Shown here: positions 10,544-21,185 of the stretch, one piece after another
Numbering within the stretch: the stretch's first letter is position 1
Layout of the letters: each line of letters begins with the position of its first letter
NCBI GenBank assembly: GCA_025667525.1
Contig: JANFOE010002254.1
Coordinates: 186,001 to 250,000, forward strand
Length of the DNA: 64,000 nt
Source: Glebionis coronaria
Taxonomy: Eukaryota; Streptophyta; Magnoliopsida; Asterales; Asteraceae
Direction of reading: 5' to 3'
Program-made: the position numbers and the translations under genes
The notes under the pieces: model-generated
Databases searched by the model: none
What the model saw: the letters and a program-made list of their open reading frames with translations, nothing else
What the model was told of the DNA's origin: nothing

Positions 10544-11398
10544 TTGATGATGTCAAAACACTCTTCTTAAGCATGAATCCTTTGTATTTAGTACATGATC
10601 TCCAAGAAGCTTCCCCTTAAGTATAGCACATATTCTTCCCCTTTTTGACGCATCAATAGGGAATATGTGAAAGTATGCAATCTTGAAGATTCTCCAAAAG
10701 TAGCTCTATGTAATGATCCTGAAGAAAAATAAATAAAGTAGTCTTGATGCAGAAGTAGAATACCACAAACCTATGTTCCATGTCTTGTTTATCCATGTGA
10801 TGAAGAACTTATACCAGATTGAAAAATATAAGTAGACCTCGATCCCTTGTCAATATTCTCATCCTTTGTGAGACACTAAGCACGATAATGTAACTCCTTC
10901 AAGTGTTTATGACAAGTCTTCATCACCAACCATGTAAAGCACGAACAAGTTATTGTTAAAGTAAATGGCTGATGTCCACTACTTTAACAATATGATAAAA
11001 CACAAACTCGCGAAAATCTCCTTCAATCATCAAACTTCCCATAAGAATTCTTCCCCTTAAGCTAACACTTCTTCATGACGAATTTGAATGAAATAACATC
11101 TTCATACCATATGTAAAAGTGTTATTTGAATAACTCTTTTGCAAGGCTATCCCGATTACATAGTTTAAATATCCATCAAATTCCCACGAATAATTGCTAA
11201 CTCGCTTTAAAATCATTAATCCTTTTAAAAATATCCGAGCCATAAATATCATAATGATATTCTGAATTAAACGGAGATTCCATGTACCTTTTGTGTGTAT
11301 TATCCTCCTTTTTGTGTGCTTAAAACGTACTAGTTTTCTCAAACAGCAGCTATCCATGTGTTGTCCAATATCTCTTCTGTCCAATATCTTGGTCAGAT

Positions 11399-11422
11399 GT
11401 ATTGTCCGATATCGGACAATAC
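11399..11422. repeat. 24-bp perfect palindrome
   Basis: Centre TCCGATATCGGA with perfectly complementary arms 12 bases long. Partial copies (TGTCCAATATC, ATATCGGACAAC) lie on both sides within 80 bases. It sits at the border of the TGTCAGCG array inside the non-autonomous element. Confidence 0.85.
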
Positions 11423-11423
11423 G

Positions 11424-11600
11424 TGTCAGCGTTGAAGTACATATATCGGACAACACTGTCAACCTAACAGTGTTGACTTATTCCTTGTCAGCGTCAAACT
11501 TCCTTCTGTCAGCGTCTAGATTTCAAACATCAGCGTCGATGTTAAACCTTGTCAGCGTCTTATGAAGTCTTGTCAGCGTCCACGCCCTTTTCACTTGTCA
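11424..11600. repeat. TGTCAGCG short-repeat array
   Basis: Seven copies of TGTCAGCGT or close variants at roughly 20-35-bp intervals (sense on minus: ACGCTGACA). Spacers are not conserved, so only the core word seems selected or amplified. Confidence 0.75.
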
Positions 11601-11659
11601 ACGTTGAATTAAATATCAACGTTGAATTAAATAAGTAAATAAAGGTTCTTTTGATCATA

Positions 11660-12155
11660 TACCGTGTGAACGCAGACTTCTAAACCAATCAATATCATCC
11701 CTTGGTCGTGTGAACATAACTTGTCATCCAATCACAACCTTTGAAGTCTGTATACCACGTCAATCCTCCTTGGCTGTGTAATCTTTTGCTGCGAGACATT
11801 ATATCGTGTGAACACAATATTTTCCACCAATAGGAATCAAGTAACCATGTGAACACAATACTTTCTTGGCACAAAGATTTTCACCAATCAATAACCTAGC
11901 TTCGTGTGAACACAAGAGATTTTCACCAATGGGTGAGGGACTCACGGTAATACAATGCACCAGCATGTAGAGGATCAAACTAAATAACAAATTAGGTTTT
12001 TTTTCTTGCCGTGTGAATGTAATGAATATCAACCAATCAGAAATCATGTACCGTGTGAACACTCCATCACCAAACACTCGTGTGATACCAAGGAATAGCC
12101 GTGTGAACGCAAGAAAATCCACCAATGAGAGAGCTAGTATCGTATGAACTAAAGC
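11660..12155. repeat. CCGTGTGAAC...CCAATCA array
   Basis: About nine imperfect 40-50-bp units, each with a CGTGTGAAC word followed some 15-25 bases later by CACCAAT or ACCAATCA. On the element's sense strand these read ATTGGTG...GTTCACACG. The antisense 172-codon frame at 11799-12317 crosses this array and has no recognisable domain, so I do not call it a gene. Confidence 0.75.
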
Positions 12156-12492
12156 TTTTCTTTTGCAAACATTGGAGTATAAAACAAGTATGATGGCTGT
12201 GTATTGTGGAAACCAGGGACCACAAAAATATAACAGCAAAAGAAGAACCCTTTTCAAGCTGCGTTTATTCCATATCACCATCATCAGTCTACTTTTGTTT
12301 CCATTCTTTACGAACATACAGTAGCCATCTTCTTGAATTATAGAACTAGGGTTTGTGAAAAACCCTTGTCTTGCATCCTACTACACAACACAATACTGCT
12401 GCAAATCGTTTCTTGCTGTTTAGAATCGATCTAGAGTTTTTTAGAAAACCCTAAATCATTATTTTATGTAAACAAGAAATCTGAAAATCATG

Positions 12493-12732
12493 TCAGCAGC
12501 CCACTTCGACGCTTAATAACTTTTGCCTGGGGATAAAACTTGACAATCCCTCCGGTGGATGTTTAGATCTATGTATGTAGAACACACATCTAAAATTTCG
12601 TGACGATCCAACGGTTAGATCAAAAGTTATGACCTTCTGAATACTGCTGCGCACACAAAAACGTCCAGAAAAATTCAATACGAATTTTTCTTCTTCACCA
12701 TACACGAACACCTCGTCGGACCTAGATATCAA
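12493..12732 (-). other. 79-codon ORF next to the primer site, coding status uncertain
   Basis: First open frame downstream of the primer site on the element's sense strand, starting 4 bases inside it, with segments MISRSDEVFVYGEEEKFVL and CVFYIHRSKHPPEGLSSF. I recognise no domain. It is the only sizeable frame in the gag position, but its length does not fit a capsid protein. It could be leader RNA that is open by chance or a short translated leader ORF. Confidence 0.3.
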
Positions 12733-12735
12733 GAG

Positions 12736-12753
12736 CCTTAGGCTCTGATACCA
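12736..12753 (-). promoter_or_regulatory. Primer-binding site, initiator-Met tRNA type
   Basis: Minus strand reads TGGTATCAGAGCCTAAGG two bases after the LTR; its first 12-13 bases match the standard initiator-Met primer site. It sets the element's orientation. Confidence 0.85.
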
Positions 12754-12755
12754 AT

Positions 12756-13173
12756 TGTTGATCCCTATAATCGTTCGACTCGATGGTTAGGAACCATATA
12801 TCTAGGTTTGATCATCGTTCATATGATAACATAGCGGAAAAGAACAATGATCATGACAAGGTGTTTGGGCACAAAGACACGAATTAAACAAATGGGATGT
12901 TCATTATATTAATAACAAACATCCACTAGACGTGTATACATTGAATCCCACGTCTAGTGCGACACACACTTTAGGTTTACATTGTGAATGAATAATATGA
13001 TATTAAAACCTACGGTCTATGTTTTCTTTATATACTAGAAAACATAGCTTACAAAGAAAGCTAAAGTAATAAAAAGACTCCAACGGCTTGTTCTTTTGCA
13101 ACTTGTACTTTTTAGCCCTTGTCTTCTTATTTTGTTGTGTTTTGACTTATCAACTTAATAATTGGACCCAACA
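12756..13173 (-). repeat. 5' LTR (right copy) of the non-autonomous element
   Basis: 418 bp; the promoter-bearing LTR in the minus-strand sense. No difference from the left copy found by eye. Confidence 0.9.
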
Positions 13174-14221
13174 TAAACAATGTCCTTGGAAATGAGTATC
13201 AAAGTATAGATAAATGCATAAAGTAAAGAAGGCTAGAAAGCTTCCAGTCTATATGCACGTACGCTTAAAGTCTACGAGCGTCCCTGAGTACCTGCCGTTT
13301 TGGGAACATGAAAAGGAAAACGGCTGAGCAATACGCTCAATGCACGGATATACTAGTAAAGCATGAATAATATAAGCATATAAGCATGAAACAGCGGAAG
13401 AAACTAAGTCCTGAATAACCCGGTTATATCTTAGTAAAACTGGTTTTATAGTTTAAAAAGTCTTATGTTTATCTTGTAAAAACTGTTTAACATATTTTAC
13501 CGTTAGCCAATATAGGTCATGAAATATCAACGTGCATGAATACTTGGAGGGGTGACCTCGTCATGCAAATTAGAGGGGCTGCCTCTAATTTAATGTACTG
13601 GTTTTGGGTAGGAGGGATCAGCTCCTTGTGAAGGATGCAAGGCACACACCACATTCACACTGAGTAATATGCTGAAAACATGTAACTAGGATGCACCCAT
13701 ACGCCCCACCTGATAATATAATAAATGGCCAAAAGCTGAAAGGGACGCCACGAGCTATCACTCTACCGTGGTGAAGTCATAACATTGGTGCCTCCATTGT
13801 TATGGTTATGGTACCTCCATAACTAGGTAAAACTGGTCATGCATGTATATGGCTTTAGGTATTCTAATTAAACATAAGCAATCAAAACATATAAAACAAA
13901 TATTGGGGAAGACAGTTGGTTGCATACGGGGAAATCCTAATAAGGAAAGAATATCCATACTGAAAGGACGGAGAATCCGTACCTTATGTCCAGTGAACGA
14001 AGAAGACGAACGAAAGAGAGTCCTACTTCGGTATCACTAATGCTACATAAATACATACGTGTATAAGTATCTGATTACTGAGTACGTAACTGGTTTTATA
14101 TCATGTCTTAGCTTGTTTTATATGTTCATGTCGTGTTTTACTGATTTAAGCTTTATACTGTGTTTATCATATATTCTGATTAATTATTACTTGTATTTCA
14201 TGTATTAATATACTTGTTGTG

Positions 14222-14415
14222 TAATAATAAGTAACTTTCTAAAAATAGCAGGTTTCCTAATATAGAAAGTTTCCAAAAATATAAAGTTACAAAAAATAGA
14301 AAGTTTCCAAAAAAAGAAATACTGCTTAAAATAGATAAGTTTCTAAAAATAGTAAGTTTCCATAAATAGATTAGCTGCCTTAATTAAATATGTTTCTAAA
14401 AATAGAAAGTTTACA
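14222..14415. repeat. AAAATAGAAAGTTTCC minisatellite in left Tekay LTR
   Basis: About ten degenerate copies of a 16-17-bp unit AAAATAGAAAGTTTCCA. The same array in the right LTR (22430-22650) has a different copy number, consistent with slippage after insertion. Confidence 0.8.
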
Positions 14416-15856
14416 TAATTAGATATAAGCTGGATAATTAAGCTAATTATATAAGCTTAAGTGTTTTCTGATTAATATTCTAAGTCATGTTATTATATAG
14501 TATAGTTTATTAATTATTTCATGTGAATTAAAAAAACTATAGGTTAAAGTATTTAATTAAATATAACATGATTTTAATTAAATAAGGGTAAAATACTTAG
14601 GTTAAAACATGTATTAATGTCTATTAATAATATAACCTAAGTCATGTAAATTAATTAGTTATAGTCATGGTTTTAACAATTAATTAATTATGTAGTCTAA
14701 TTAAATGATAAATACTTAGGTTAAAATTCATGTATTGATAATAAAACTAATAACCTAAGTCATGTAAATTAAATTAATCATGTTCATGCTTTTAACTAAT
14801 TTAATTTAAATCTTGTAAAAAATAATATAACTTGTAAAAATAATAAACCTTGAAAAATAACTCATGAACCGGACCGTGTTTTAAATCTAAACATGTGAAC
14901 TTGACCCATGATTAAAACCCATGAATCGGACCCATAACCATCACCATACCCCGACCTAGGTCGGGGTTTCTTGCCCTTGCTGCTGCCGTGACACCACCAT
15001 CACCAAACCGAGACCATATGGTCTCGGTGGTGCGAATTAAGCCAAGCCGAGACCCCTCTTGGGGCTCGGTTAGGCGTCGGCCAAACAACTACACCCCTAA
15101 ACCCATGATTGATTAAACCCCATGATTAGTAACATGTTTAATTACTTGTTTTTAATTAGTTTATTAAAAACATCATGATTTTATGTGATTAAATAGATCA
15201 AAACATAAAATAAAAGAAGTTAGGGTTTATACCGATTACGTGAAATCAAGAAGGATGAACACACTACGATCCTTGCAATAAGTCAAAGACCAAAATCAAA
15301 CCGAAACACCCCTTTGGTGTTCTTGAATCCGACGGCCAAAGAATGAGAAGAAGAAGATTAGTGTTTTTCTTGTTTTCAATATTTTATAAATATGCAACTA
15401 ATTTTCCTTCTTAATTCATGTTTAGTAAAATTAATGGGCCTGGCCCCTTTTTTCTTGGTGTAGCCGCGGGTATGGGGCCCACATGGGGTGACCCGAACAT
15501 TTTCCATGTCTAAAATAATAGTGTGTTCTCGTGTTCGTAAATTACGTGATTTAATTACTTATCGTTCGTGACTTAATATATTTATTCGTGATCGTAATAA
15601 ATATATATACATACGTAATATTAGCTCGTCATTAATTTACGTTCATGATTTCATGTTCGTATGTTCTCGATTATAATTATTATTGGAATAATTATCGTGT
15701 GTTCATACGTAATAAATACTTATCGTGTTATAACACGTACGTAATACTTGTAATTCTTGTTCGTGAAACATAAACGTGCTATAAAAGGAAAGTTCTAATC
15801 ATGTACGTACTATCGTAAGGGTACTATTCATGGTAAAAGCATGCGGGTTTTACAAC

Positions 15857-15873
15857 TCTTCCCCCCTAAAAAG
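15857..15873 (-). promoter_or_regulatory. Polypurine tract of the Tekay element
   Basis: Minus strand CTTTTTAGGGGGGAAGA sits directly before the left LTR end (GGGTTTTACA in plus coordinates). Confidence 0.75.
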
Positions 15874-15931
15874 AATAATTCGTCCCCGAATTATAGATAA
15901 AGTAAACTGGAAAAGAAGAACATACCCGAAT

Positions 15932-16492
15932 TCAAAATATGAAATGAGGGTAAGAAGCCCGGATAGACTCCTTTGTTTCCCAAGTGGCTTCCCGCTCGGT
16001 ATGATCCCTCCAAAGGATTTTGACGAATGGAATCGTCTTCCTTCTCATGACTCGTTCTTGTCTGTCAAGAACTCGTTCGGGTTCTTCTATGAAAGTGAGA
16101 TCTTCACGTATCTGTTCCAGTGGATACTGAACCATGTGAAGGGGATGATACTGGTACCCTCTGAGTAAGGACACATGAAACACATTGTGTACATGAGAAA
16201 GCTGTGGAGGTAACGCTAAACGGTAAGATACTTCACCGACTCGTTCAATGATATCAAACGGTCCGATGAAACGAGGACTGAGCTTCCCTTTATTTCCAAA
16301 ACGTCTAACACCACGTGCCGGCGAAACCTTAAGGAAAACGTGATCTCCTACGTTAAAATGTATGTCCCTACGATGCTTGTCTGCGTAGCTCTTCTGACGT
16401 GATCGTGCTTCTTGCAGTTTCTGCTTAGCTACTGCGACCCTTTCATTAGTCAACTCTATGATCTCTGGTCCTTCAAGTGTTCGCTCACCAAC
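15932..16492 (-). pseudogene. pol: Tekay integrase C-terminus with chromodomain
   Basis: Read on the minus strand this continues the integrase frame after an in-frame TAG at 16493-16495. It contains the linker block ELTNERVAVAKQKLQEARSR, the GPFDIIERVGEVSYRLALP fold common to chromovirus integrases, and a C-terminal chromodomain (EPERVLDRQERVMRRKTIP, LWRDHTEREATWETKESI). Chromodomains bind modified histones and steer chromoviruses to particular chromatin. The frame ends near 15932 after SYPHFIF. Confidence 0.85.
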
Positions 16493-17366
16493 CTAATCCC
16501 AGCAGATTGGGACGCGACACTTTCTGCCATACAACATCTTGAAAGGAGCACACTTGATACTTGCGTGCCAACTGTTGTTGTATGCAAACTCCACCAAACA
16601 GATATAATCGTCCCAATCACCCGTCCATTCCAATGCACATGACCTCAACATGTCTTCCAATGTCTGAATCGTTCGCTCTGACTGCCCGTCTGTTTGAGGA
16701 TGAAAAGCCGTGCTAAGCTTAAGTTGTGTACCCCAAGCTTTCTGCAGACTTCTCCAGAATCGCGAAGTGAATCGAGGATCTCTGTCTGAGACAATGTTGG
16801 ATGGAGCACCGTGGAGTCTCATGATCTCCCTTCTATAAGTATCGGCGAGTTTACTGACCGAATCTTCCTTGCGTATCGGTAAGAAATGAGTTGATTTGGT
16901 AAGTCGATCTACGATAAGACAAATTGCATCGTGCTTCCTCTTGGTTGGCGGAAGACCAGTAACAAAATCCATGGTGATTTTGTCCCACTTCCACTCTGGA
17001 ATATCTAACGGTTGAAGAAGACCGCCAGATCGCTGATGCTCGATCTTAACCTGCTGGCAGGTAAGACATTTGGAGACGTAAGTGGCAACATCCTGTTTCA
17101 TACCACTCCACCAAAAGTACTGCTTGATGTCATGGTACATCTTGGTCGAACCAGGATGTATAGAGAATGGGGAGCTATGAGCCTCAGCTAACAAGGCTTC
17201 CCGGAGTTCTTGATCATCAGGAACACAAAGTCTCGCGCCCTGCCATAAGATACCATCTGCATCTACTCGAAATTCTGTCTACTTCTCCAAATTCTGAATT
17301 ATCGCCCAGATTTCTACATCATCTTTCTGAGCTTCCTTGATCTTAGAGAGTAACTCGGGTTCTACT
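16493..17366 (-). pseudogene. pol: Tekay integrase core
   Basis: Minus strand. A zinc-binding HHCC module (H in AEAHSSPF, H in SIHPG, then CLTCQQ) precedes the core. Catalytic acidic residues are visible in MDFVTGLPP, IVSDRDPRF and GQSERTIQTLEDML, so the D-D-E set is present. The domain strand-transfers element DNA into the genome. Upstream coding similarity (17195-17366) contains a TAG near 17280 and a frameshift near 17375 relative to RNase H. A terminal TAG at 16493-16495 cuts off the chromodomain. Confidence 0.85.
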
Positions 17367-18820
17367 CTAAGATCTATCCCAATAACCGTGCTGTCCACGT
17401 ACCATGATCTCTATGTCTAGTCGCTCCAAGTCTCTTATGATTTCTTCCTCAATCTCAATGTCGTTGATCATTCCGGACTTTCTGCTAAGTGCATATGCTA
17501 CTACATTCGCCTTGCCGGGATGATACTGCAGATTAATGTCATAATCCTTCAACAGCTCTAACCATCTCCTTTGTCTCATGTTCAATTCACGCTGAGTGAA
17601 GATATAATTCAAGCTCTTGTGGTCCGTGAAAATGTCACATGATTCTCCATATAAATAGTGCCTCCATATCTTCAATGCAAATACGACTGCTGCAAGTTCC
17701 AAGTCATGCGTAGGGTAATTTTCCTCATAAGGCTTAAGCTGCCGTGAAGCGTACGTGATCACTTTCCCATGTTGCATGAGAACACAGCCAAGTCCCTTCC
17801 CCGATGCATCACTGTAGATTTGAAATCCACCCGTACCAGATGGGAGAGTAAGAATAGGTGCAGATACTAATTTCTGCTTCAGGTCTTCAAAGCTCTTCTC
17901 TCGTTCTTCAGTCCAGACGAATTTCTCCCCTTTCCGCATCAGTTTGGTCAATGGTAGTGCCAGGCGGGAAAAGTTCTCCACGAACCTACGGTAATAGCCA
18001 GCTAAGCCTAGGAAACTGCGGACTTCAGTCGCTGATGTCGGCCTCGGCCACTTAGTAATAGCCTCAACCTTTGCTGGATCCATCGTGATTCCTTCTGCTG
18101 ATACAATGTGACCTAAGAATACCACCTTGTCTAACCAGAACTCACACTTGGAGAATTTGGCATACAACTGCTTCTGGCGAAGAATCTGTAGTACTGTACG
18201 AAGATGGTCTTCGTGTTCCTCCTTAGACTTAGAGAAAATCAGAATGTCATCGATGAAGACAATGATGAACTTGTCCAGAAATTCATGGAAGATTCTGTTC
18301 ATCAGATCCATGAACACTGCTGGAGCATTGGTAAGGCCAAATGGCATAACTACAAATTCGTAGTGGCCATAGTGTGTACGGAAAGCAGTCTTGGCGATGT
18401 CCTGCTCCTTAACCCGTAGCTGATGATAGCCTGACCTTAGATCAATCTTGGAGAAATGTTTGGCCCCTGGGAGTTGGTCAAACAGATTGTCTATACGTGG
18501 GAGTGGATACCTATTCCTGATGGTAATCTTGTTGAGCTCGCGATAATCTATGCAAAGACGCATATTGCCGTCCTTCTTCTTAACAAATAAGATCGGTGCG
18601 CCCCATGGAGATGCGCTTGGTCGAATGAAACCTCGTTCCAGAAGTTCTTGCAGTTGATCCTTCATCTCCTTTAACTCTATGGGAGCCATGCGATAAGGAG
18701 CCCTGGAAATCGTCTCAGCTCCCGGGATGAGCTCGATATTAAATTCCACTTCACGTGCAGGTGGTATGCCCGGAAGTTCTTCTGGAAATACATCTGGAAA
18801 TTATGACACTATCGACTGAT
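17367..18820 (-). pseudogene. pol: Tekay reverse transcriptase and RNase H
   Basis: Minus-strand frame of 460 codons plus a short upstream part. RT blocks: [72 protein letters not shown] and the catalytic box [10 protein letters not shown]. RNase [47 protein letters not shown]. The usual D in the ADALSRK block near the RNase H end is Y. Between protease and RT a frameshift near 18830 and a TAA near 18803 interrupt the frame; the [11 protein letters not shown] linker follows. The RT core itself is intact. Confidence 0.92.
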
Positions 18821-19463
18821 CCTGAATGATGGGGATTCAGCATCCATGTCATGAACATTAGCTAGATAACCCTCGCAACCATGTGAAAGTAGTGCACGTG
18901 CTTGAAGGATTGATATGATTTGTACAGACCTGCCGGGAACGAACCCGTTATGAATGTACTCTGGCGCATTAACATCACCGAAAATGAGTCGATATGAATG
19001 GCAGTCTATGGTAGCATGATGCTTGGATAGCCAATCCATGCCCAAAATCATGTCAAAATCATTCATGTCCAGCAGAAGTGCGTCAATAGGACGAACCTTG
19101 TCGTCAAACTCTAGGGGAAGGCTCTTGTACACATGGGTTATAAGTACAGAGTCTCTCAAAGGCGTGGAAATACTGAGTCTATTCTCTAGCGGCATGGGGA
19201 GTATCCTAACATTCTTGGCATAAGCAGTAGAAATGACCGAGTGAGTAGCACCCATATCAAACAAAACACATGCAGCTTGACCATACATATACAAGATTCC
19301 AGTGATGGTACCTGTAGACTTGTTGGCCTGATCGCGAGATGTCGTGTAAACGCGTCCAGTAGTAGGAGGCGGCTTGGTATCAGCATGTCCCGATGTGCCC
19401 TCCGTCTCCCCCTTGCGGCAGTCCTTCATGCGATGGCCAGGAAGACCACACTTGAAGCATGCG
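18821..19463 (-). pseudogene. pol: Tekay gag zinc knuckle and aspartic protease
   Basis: Minus strand. Begins with a CCHC knuckle, CFKCGLPGHRMKDC, which binds genomic RNA. The protease follows: GQAACVLFDMGATHSVIS holds the active-site aspartate, but the usual Thr of the D-T-G triad is Met, which should weaken or abolish activity. DFDMILGMDWLSKHHATIDC is the second conserved block. A one-base shift near 19465 separates this frame from the upstream gag exons. Confidence 0.85.
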
Positions 19464-19558
19464 TCACTCGCGGCGACATGGCCCTGGGTGCCTATGGTGG
19501 CGAGTAGAGCAAAGAGGATGAGTATATCCTCCAGGAGGTGTCCTGACTGGCTGAGAAC

Positions 19559-19631
19559 CTGATAAAACATTATACATGAGACATGATAATAGGATACAAA
19601 GGACAATGCGGATAATCGTAAGATTGAATAC
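19559..19631 (-). other. Intron-like gap 3 in Tekay gag (73 bp)
   Basis: Minus strand: donor CTG|GTATTCAATC, acceptor TTTTATCAG|GTTC. AT-rich interior; split codon restored in phase 1. The exon between gaps 2 and 3 is exactly 65 bp (1 + 21 codons + 1). Confidence 0.65.
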
Positions 19632-19696
19632 CAGTGGTAGATGGACGGTTCGGCTGTGAACCTCTCTGGTTATGGTCCCGACCGTTACCATGGTTC

Positions 19697-19773
19697 CTGG
19701 TAGAAGATTTGCTAATGTGTTAGAATTAAGAATCATAACATGAAATCATAAGAAAATGCGTAAGTATAAGGAC
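19697..19773 (-). other. Intron-like gap 2 in Tekay gag (77 bp)
   Basis: Minus strand: donor ACAG|GTCCTTATAC, acceptor CTTCTACCAG|GAAC. Phase 2 on both sides. The donor is weaker than consensus after GT. Confidence 0.65.
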
Positions 19774-19923
19774 CTGTTGCTGTTGGAGTGTCCAGCGTTG
19801 TTACGGTAATTATCATTACCGCCACGCCTATCCGTAGCAGAACGTTCGTTAGTCTGACCGTTTCCCTTGGGCTGATTAGGCTGCTGCTGCGTAGCCGGCT
19901 GAGACCGGTCCCCAGTCTTCTGC

Positions 19924-20007
19924 CTGGAAGATATAATTTAAAGAGATGAAATATTGACATATACTGAAAGAATACGGACTAGTCACCACTTGTATACAAA
20001 TGTTTAC
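19924..20007 (-). other. Intron-like gap 1 in Tekay gag (84 bp)
   Basis: Minus strand: donor AAGAG|GTAAACATTT, acceptor ATATCTTCCAG|GCAG. Phase 2 on both sides. The exon between gaps 1 and 2 is 150 bp (1 + 49 codons + 2), with no stop and a Gln/Asn-rich gag-like composition. Confidence 0.7.
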
Positions 20008-20732
20008 CTCTTATCGCGTCTCTCTGCTTCCCCGAACTCATCTCTCTCCTGCAACATCTCCAGCTTACGTGTTGCATCGGCCACTTGTGCTACCGTGTTA
20101 AACGTAGCACACACCAAGTTGTTTTCGACCGATGTACGAAGAGCCCACCTGAAGTGGTGTGCCTGCTCTTTAGGAGTACCTGCCGCTGCACCAAGGAAAC
20201 CAGCTAAGCGAAGAAAGCGTTGTATGAACTCGTTGCTATTCTCCCTAGCTCTCTGTCGGATCCCATGGTACTCCCTCTTCACCTTATCTTGCTCGGCATT
20301 GGGAAAGAACTGCTCCATCACCCTATCTCTGAACTGAGCCCATGTCAAACCAGCCACCCAATCATCACCTCCCTCAGACTGCTTCAGTGCTATCAATCAA
20401 TTTAACATATCACCTTCGAACCGGTAGCATGCCAACCTCGACTTGAAGACGGGGTCACAGCCCTTAGCATCGAAGATCTTCTCAATGTGAGCCAACCAGC
20501 TTTCAGCTTCACTGGGGCTATCTGTTCTCTCGAAAGCTCGAGGACGGAGCTTGTTGAATCTCTCCAACCATGTAGCTAATGTCACTGGAGGAGGAGGAAG
20601 TACTGGGTGATGCTGCTGATTGTTGGCAGCCTGAACCAAAGCCCTGATTTCGTTCCTCAGTTGAGGAAGCAAAGCTTGCATTCCAGCTTGGATTGCTGCA
20701 TTGAGTTGTTCCTGCTCGCGTGTGAGAACCAT

Positions 20733-21164
20733 CTGACAGTATAACATAAAATACATGATTAAACTGATCAAAACATAAAATATATACATGAAAAAAATTT
20801 ATACCAATAAATCATGAGAAAAAAAAATTTATGCAGGAAAAATTTGTACATGAATGCATGATGCAGTTTTATGAAAACTTTTTTATGCGCGAGAGTGAAC
20901 GCCTATGGTCAGTTCACCCAAAACAAAAGACATGGCGAGGGGACGCCTATGGGTCGGTCCCAAATTTAAAAGTTTCGATAAAACACATGCGACTAAATAG
21001 GGCAAGTCTTGTACCAACCATTAATTAGTCATAAACCTGCGACAATGACATATATATGTATGCATGAAAATGATGAATGCAAGAAAACCGACTGTCAGTT
21101 CTAGGAAGACCATAGTGACTACCCACTAATCACAGGTCATGTTATGAGAGCCTACAGGTCGAAG
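20733..21164 (-). other. Tekay untranslated leader
   Basis: Between primer site and gag start. TTATGTTATACTGTCAG lies directly before the gag ATG and looks like a 3' splice site, so a leader intron is possible; its donor is not evident. Confidence 0.5.
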
Positions 21165-21181
21165 CCTTGTCTTTGATACCA
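21165..21181 (-). promoter_or_regulatory. Tekay primer-binding site, initiator-Met type
   Basis: Minus strand TGGTATCAAAGACAAGG, four bases inside the right LTR. It differs from the standard TGGTATCAGAGCC at only two of the first 13 bases. Confidence 0.75.
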
Positions 21182-21185
21182 TAAT

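Larger units (their letters stand above)
10114..13173 (-). mobile_element. Young 3.06-kb non-autonomous LTR retrotransposon
   Basis: Begins TGTTGATCCC and ends GGACCCAACA, flanked by perfect 5-bp duplications TAAAC (10109-10113 and 13174-13178). The uninterrupted right Tekay LTR shows the empty site. It has two 418-bp LTRs, an initiator-Met primer site and a polypurine tract, all in minus orientation. The 2224-bp interior has no gag, protease, RT or integrase. It is too long for a classical TRIM and shorter than typical LARDs. It would need enzymes supplied by an autonomous relative. The LTRs look identical base for base on reading, so insertion was recent. Confidence 0.9.
9933..15854 (-). 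mobile_element. Left (3') LTR of the Tekay element, split by an insertion
   Basis: Starts TGTAACACCC and ends GGGTTTTACA (TGTAA/TTACA inverted ends). Removing the 3060-bp insertion and one TAAAC duplicate leaves about 2857 bp, matching the right LTR along its whole length with scattered base changes and small indels. The conserved 65-codon plus-strand frame at 13843-14040 recurs in the right LTR and is a passenger, not a gene. Confidence 0.85.
19464..20732 (-). pseudogene. gag: Tekay gag capsid region with three intron-like gaps
   Basis: The start is taken as the ATG at 20732 (MVLTREQEQLNAAIQAGMQA). Capsid blocks follow: TWLERFNKLRPRAFERT, SEAESWLAHIEKIFDAKG, then a TGA at 20397-20399 where a Trp is usual, then GLTWAQFRDRVMEQFFPNAE and ENSNEFIQRFLRLAGF. 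Beyond 20008 the reading frame is carried by three short segments (19774-19923, 19632-19696, and below 19559) separated by 73-84-bp gaps with GT...AG ends. Across each gap the codon phase is conserved and no stop occurs. The last segment reads into PLCSTRHHRHPGPC, the first half of a Cys-rich motif, with one Cys replaced by Arg. Confidence 0.8.

Noticed and set aside
11424..12155. CRISPR-like array (short repeats with spacers)
   Set aside because: Units are degenerate and unevenly spaced, within a plant retrotransposon; no cas genes and a eukaryotic context.
11799..12317. 172-codon minus-strand ORF in the non-autonomous element
   Set aside because: Crosses the CCAAT/GTTCACAC array and the translation follows the repeats; no known domain. 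Could be a genuine leader ORF, but unsupported.
13843..14040. 65-codon ORF conserved in both Tekay LTRs (second copy 22031-22228)
   Set aside because: The two copies are alike because the LTRs are duplicates. The frame is on the antisense strand of the element and has no recognisable domain.
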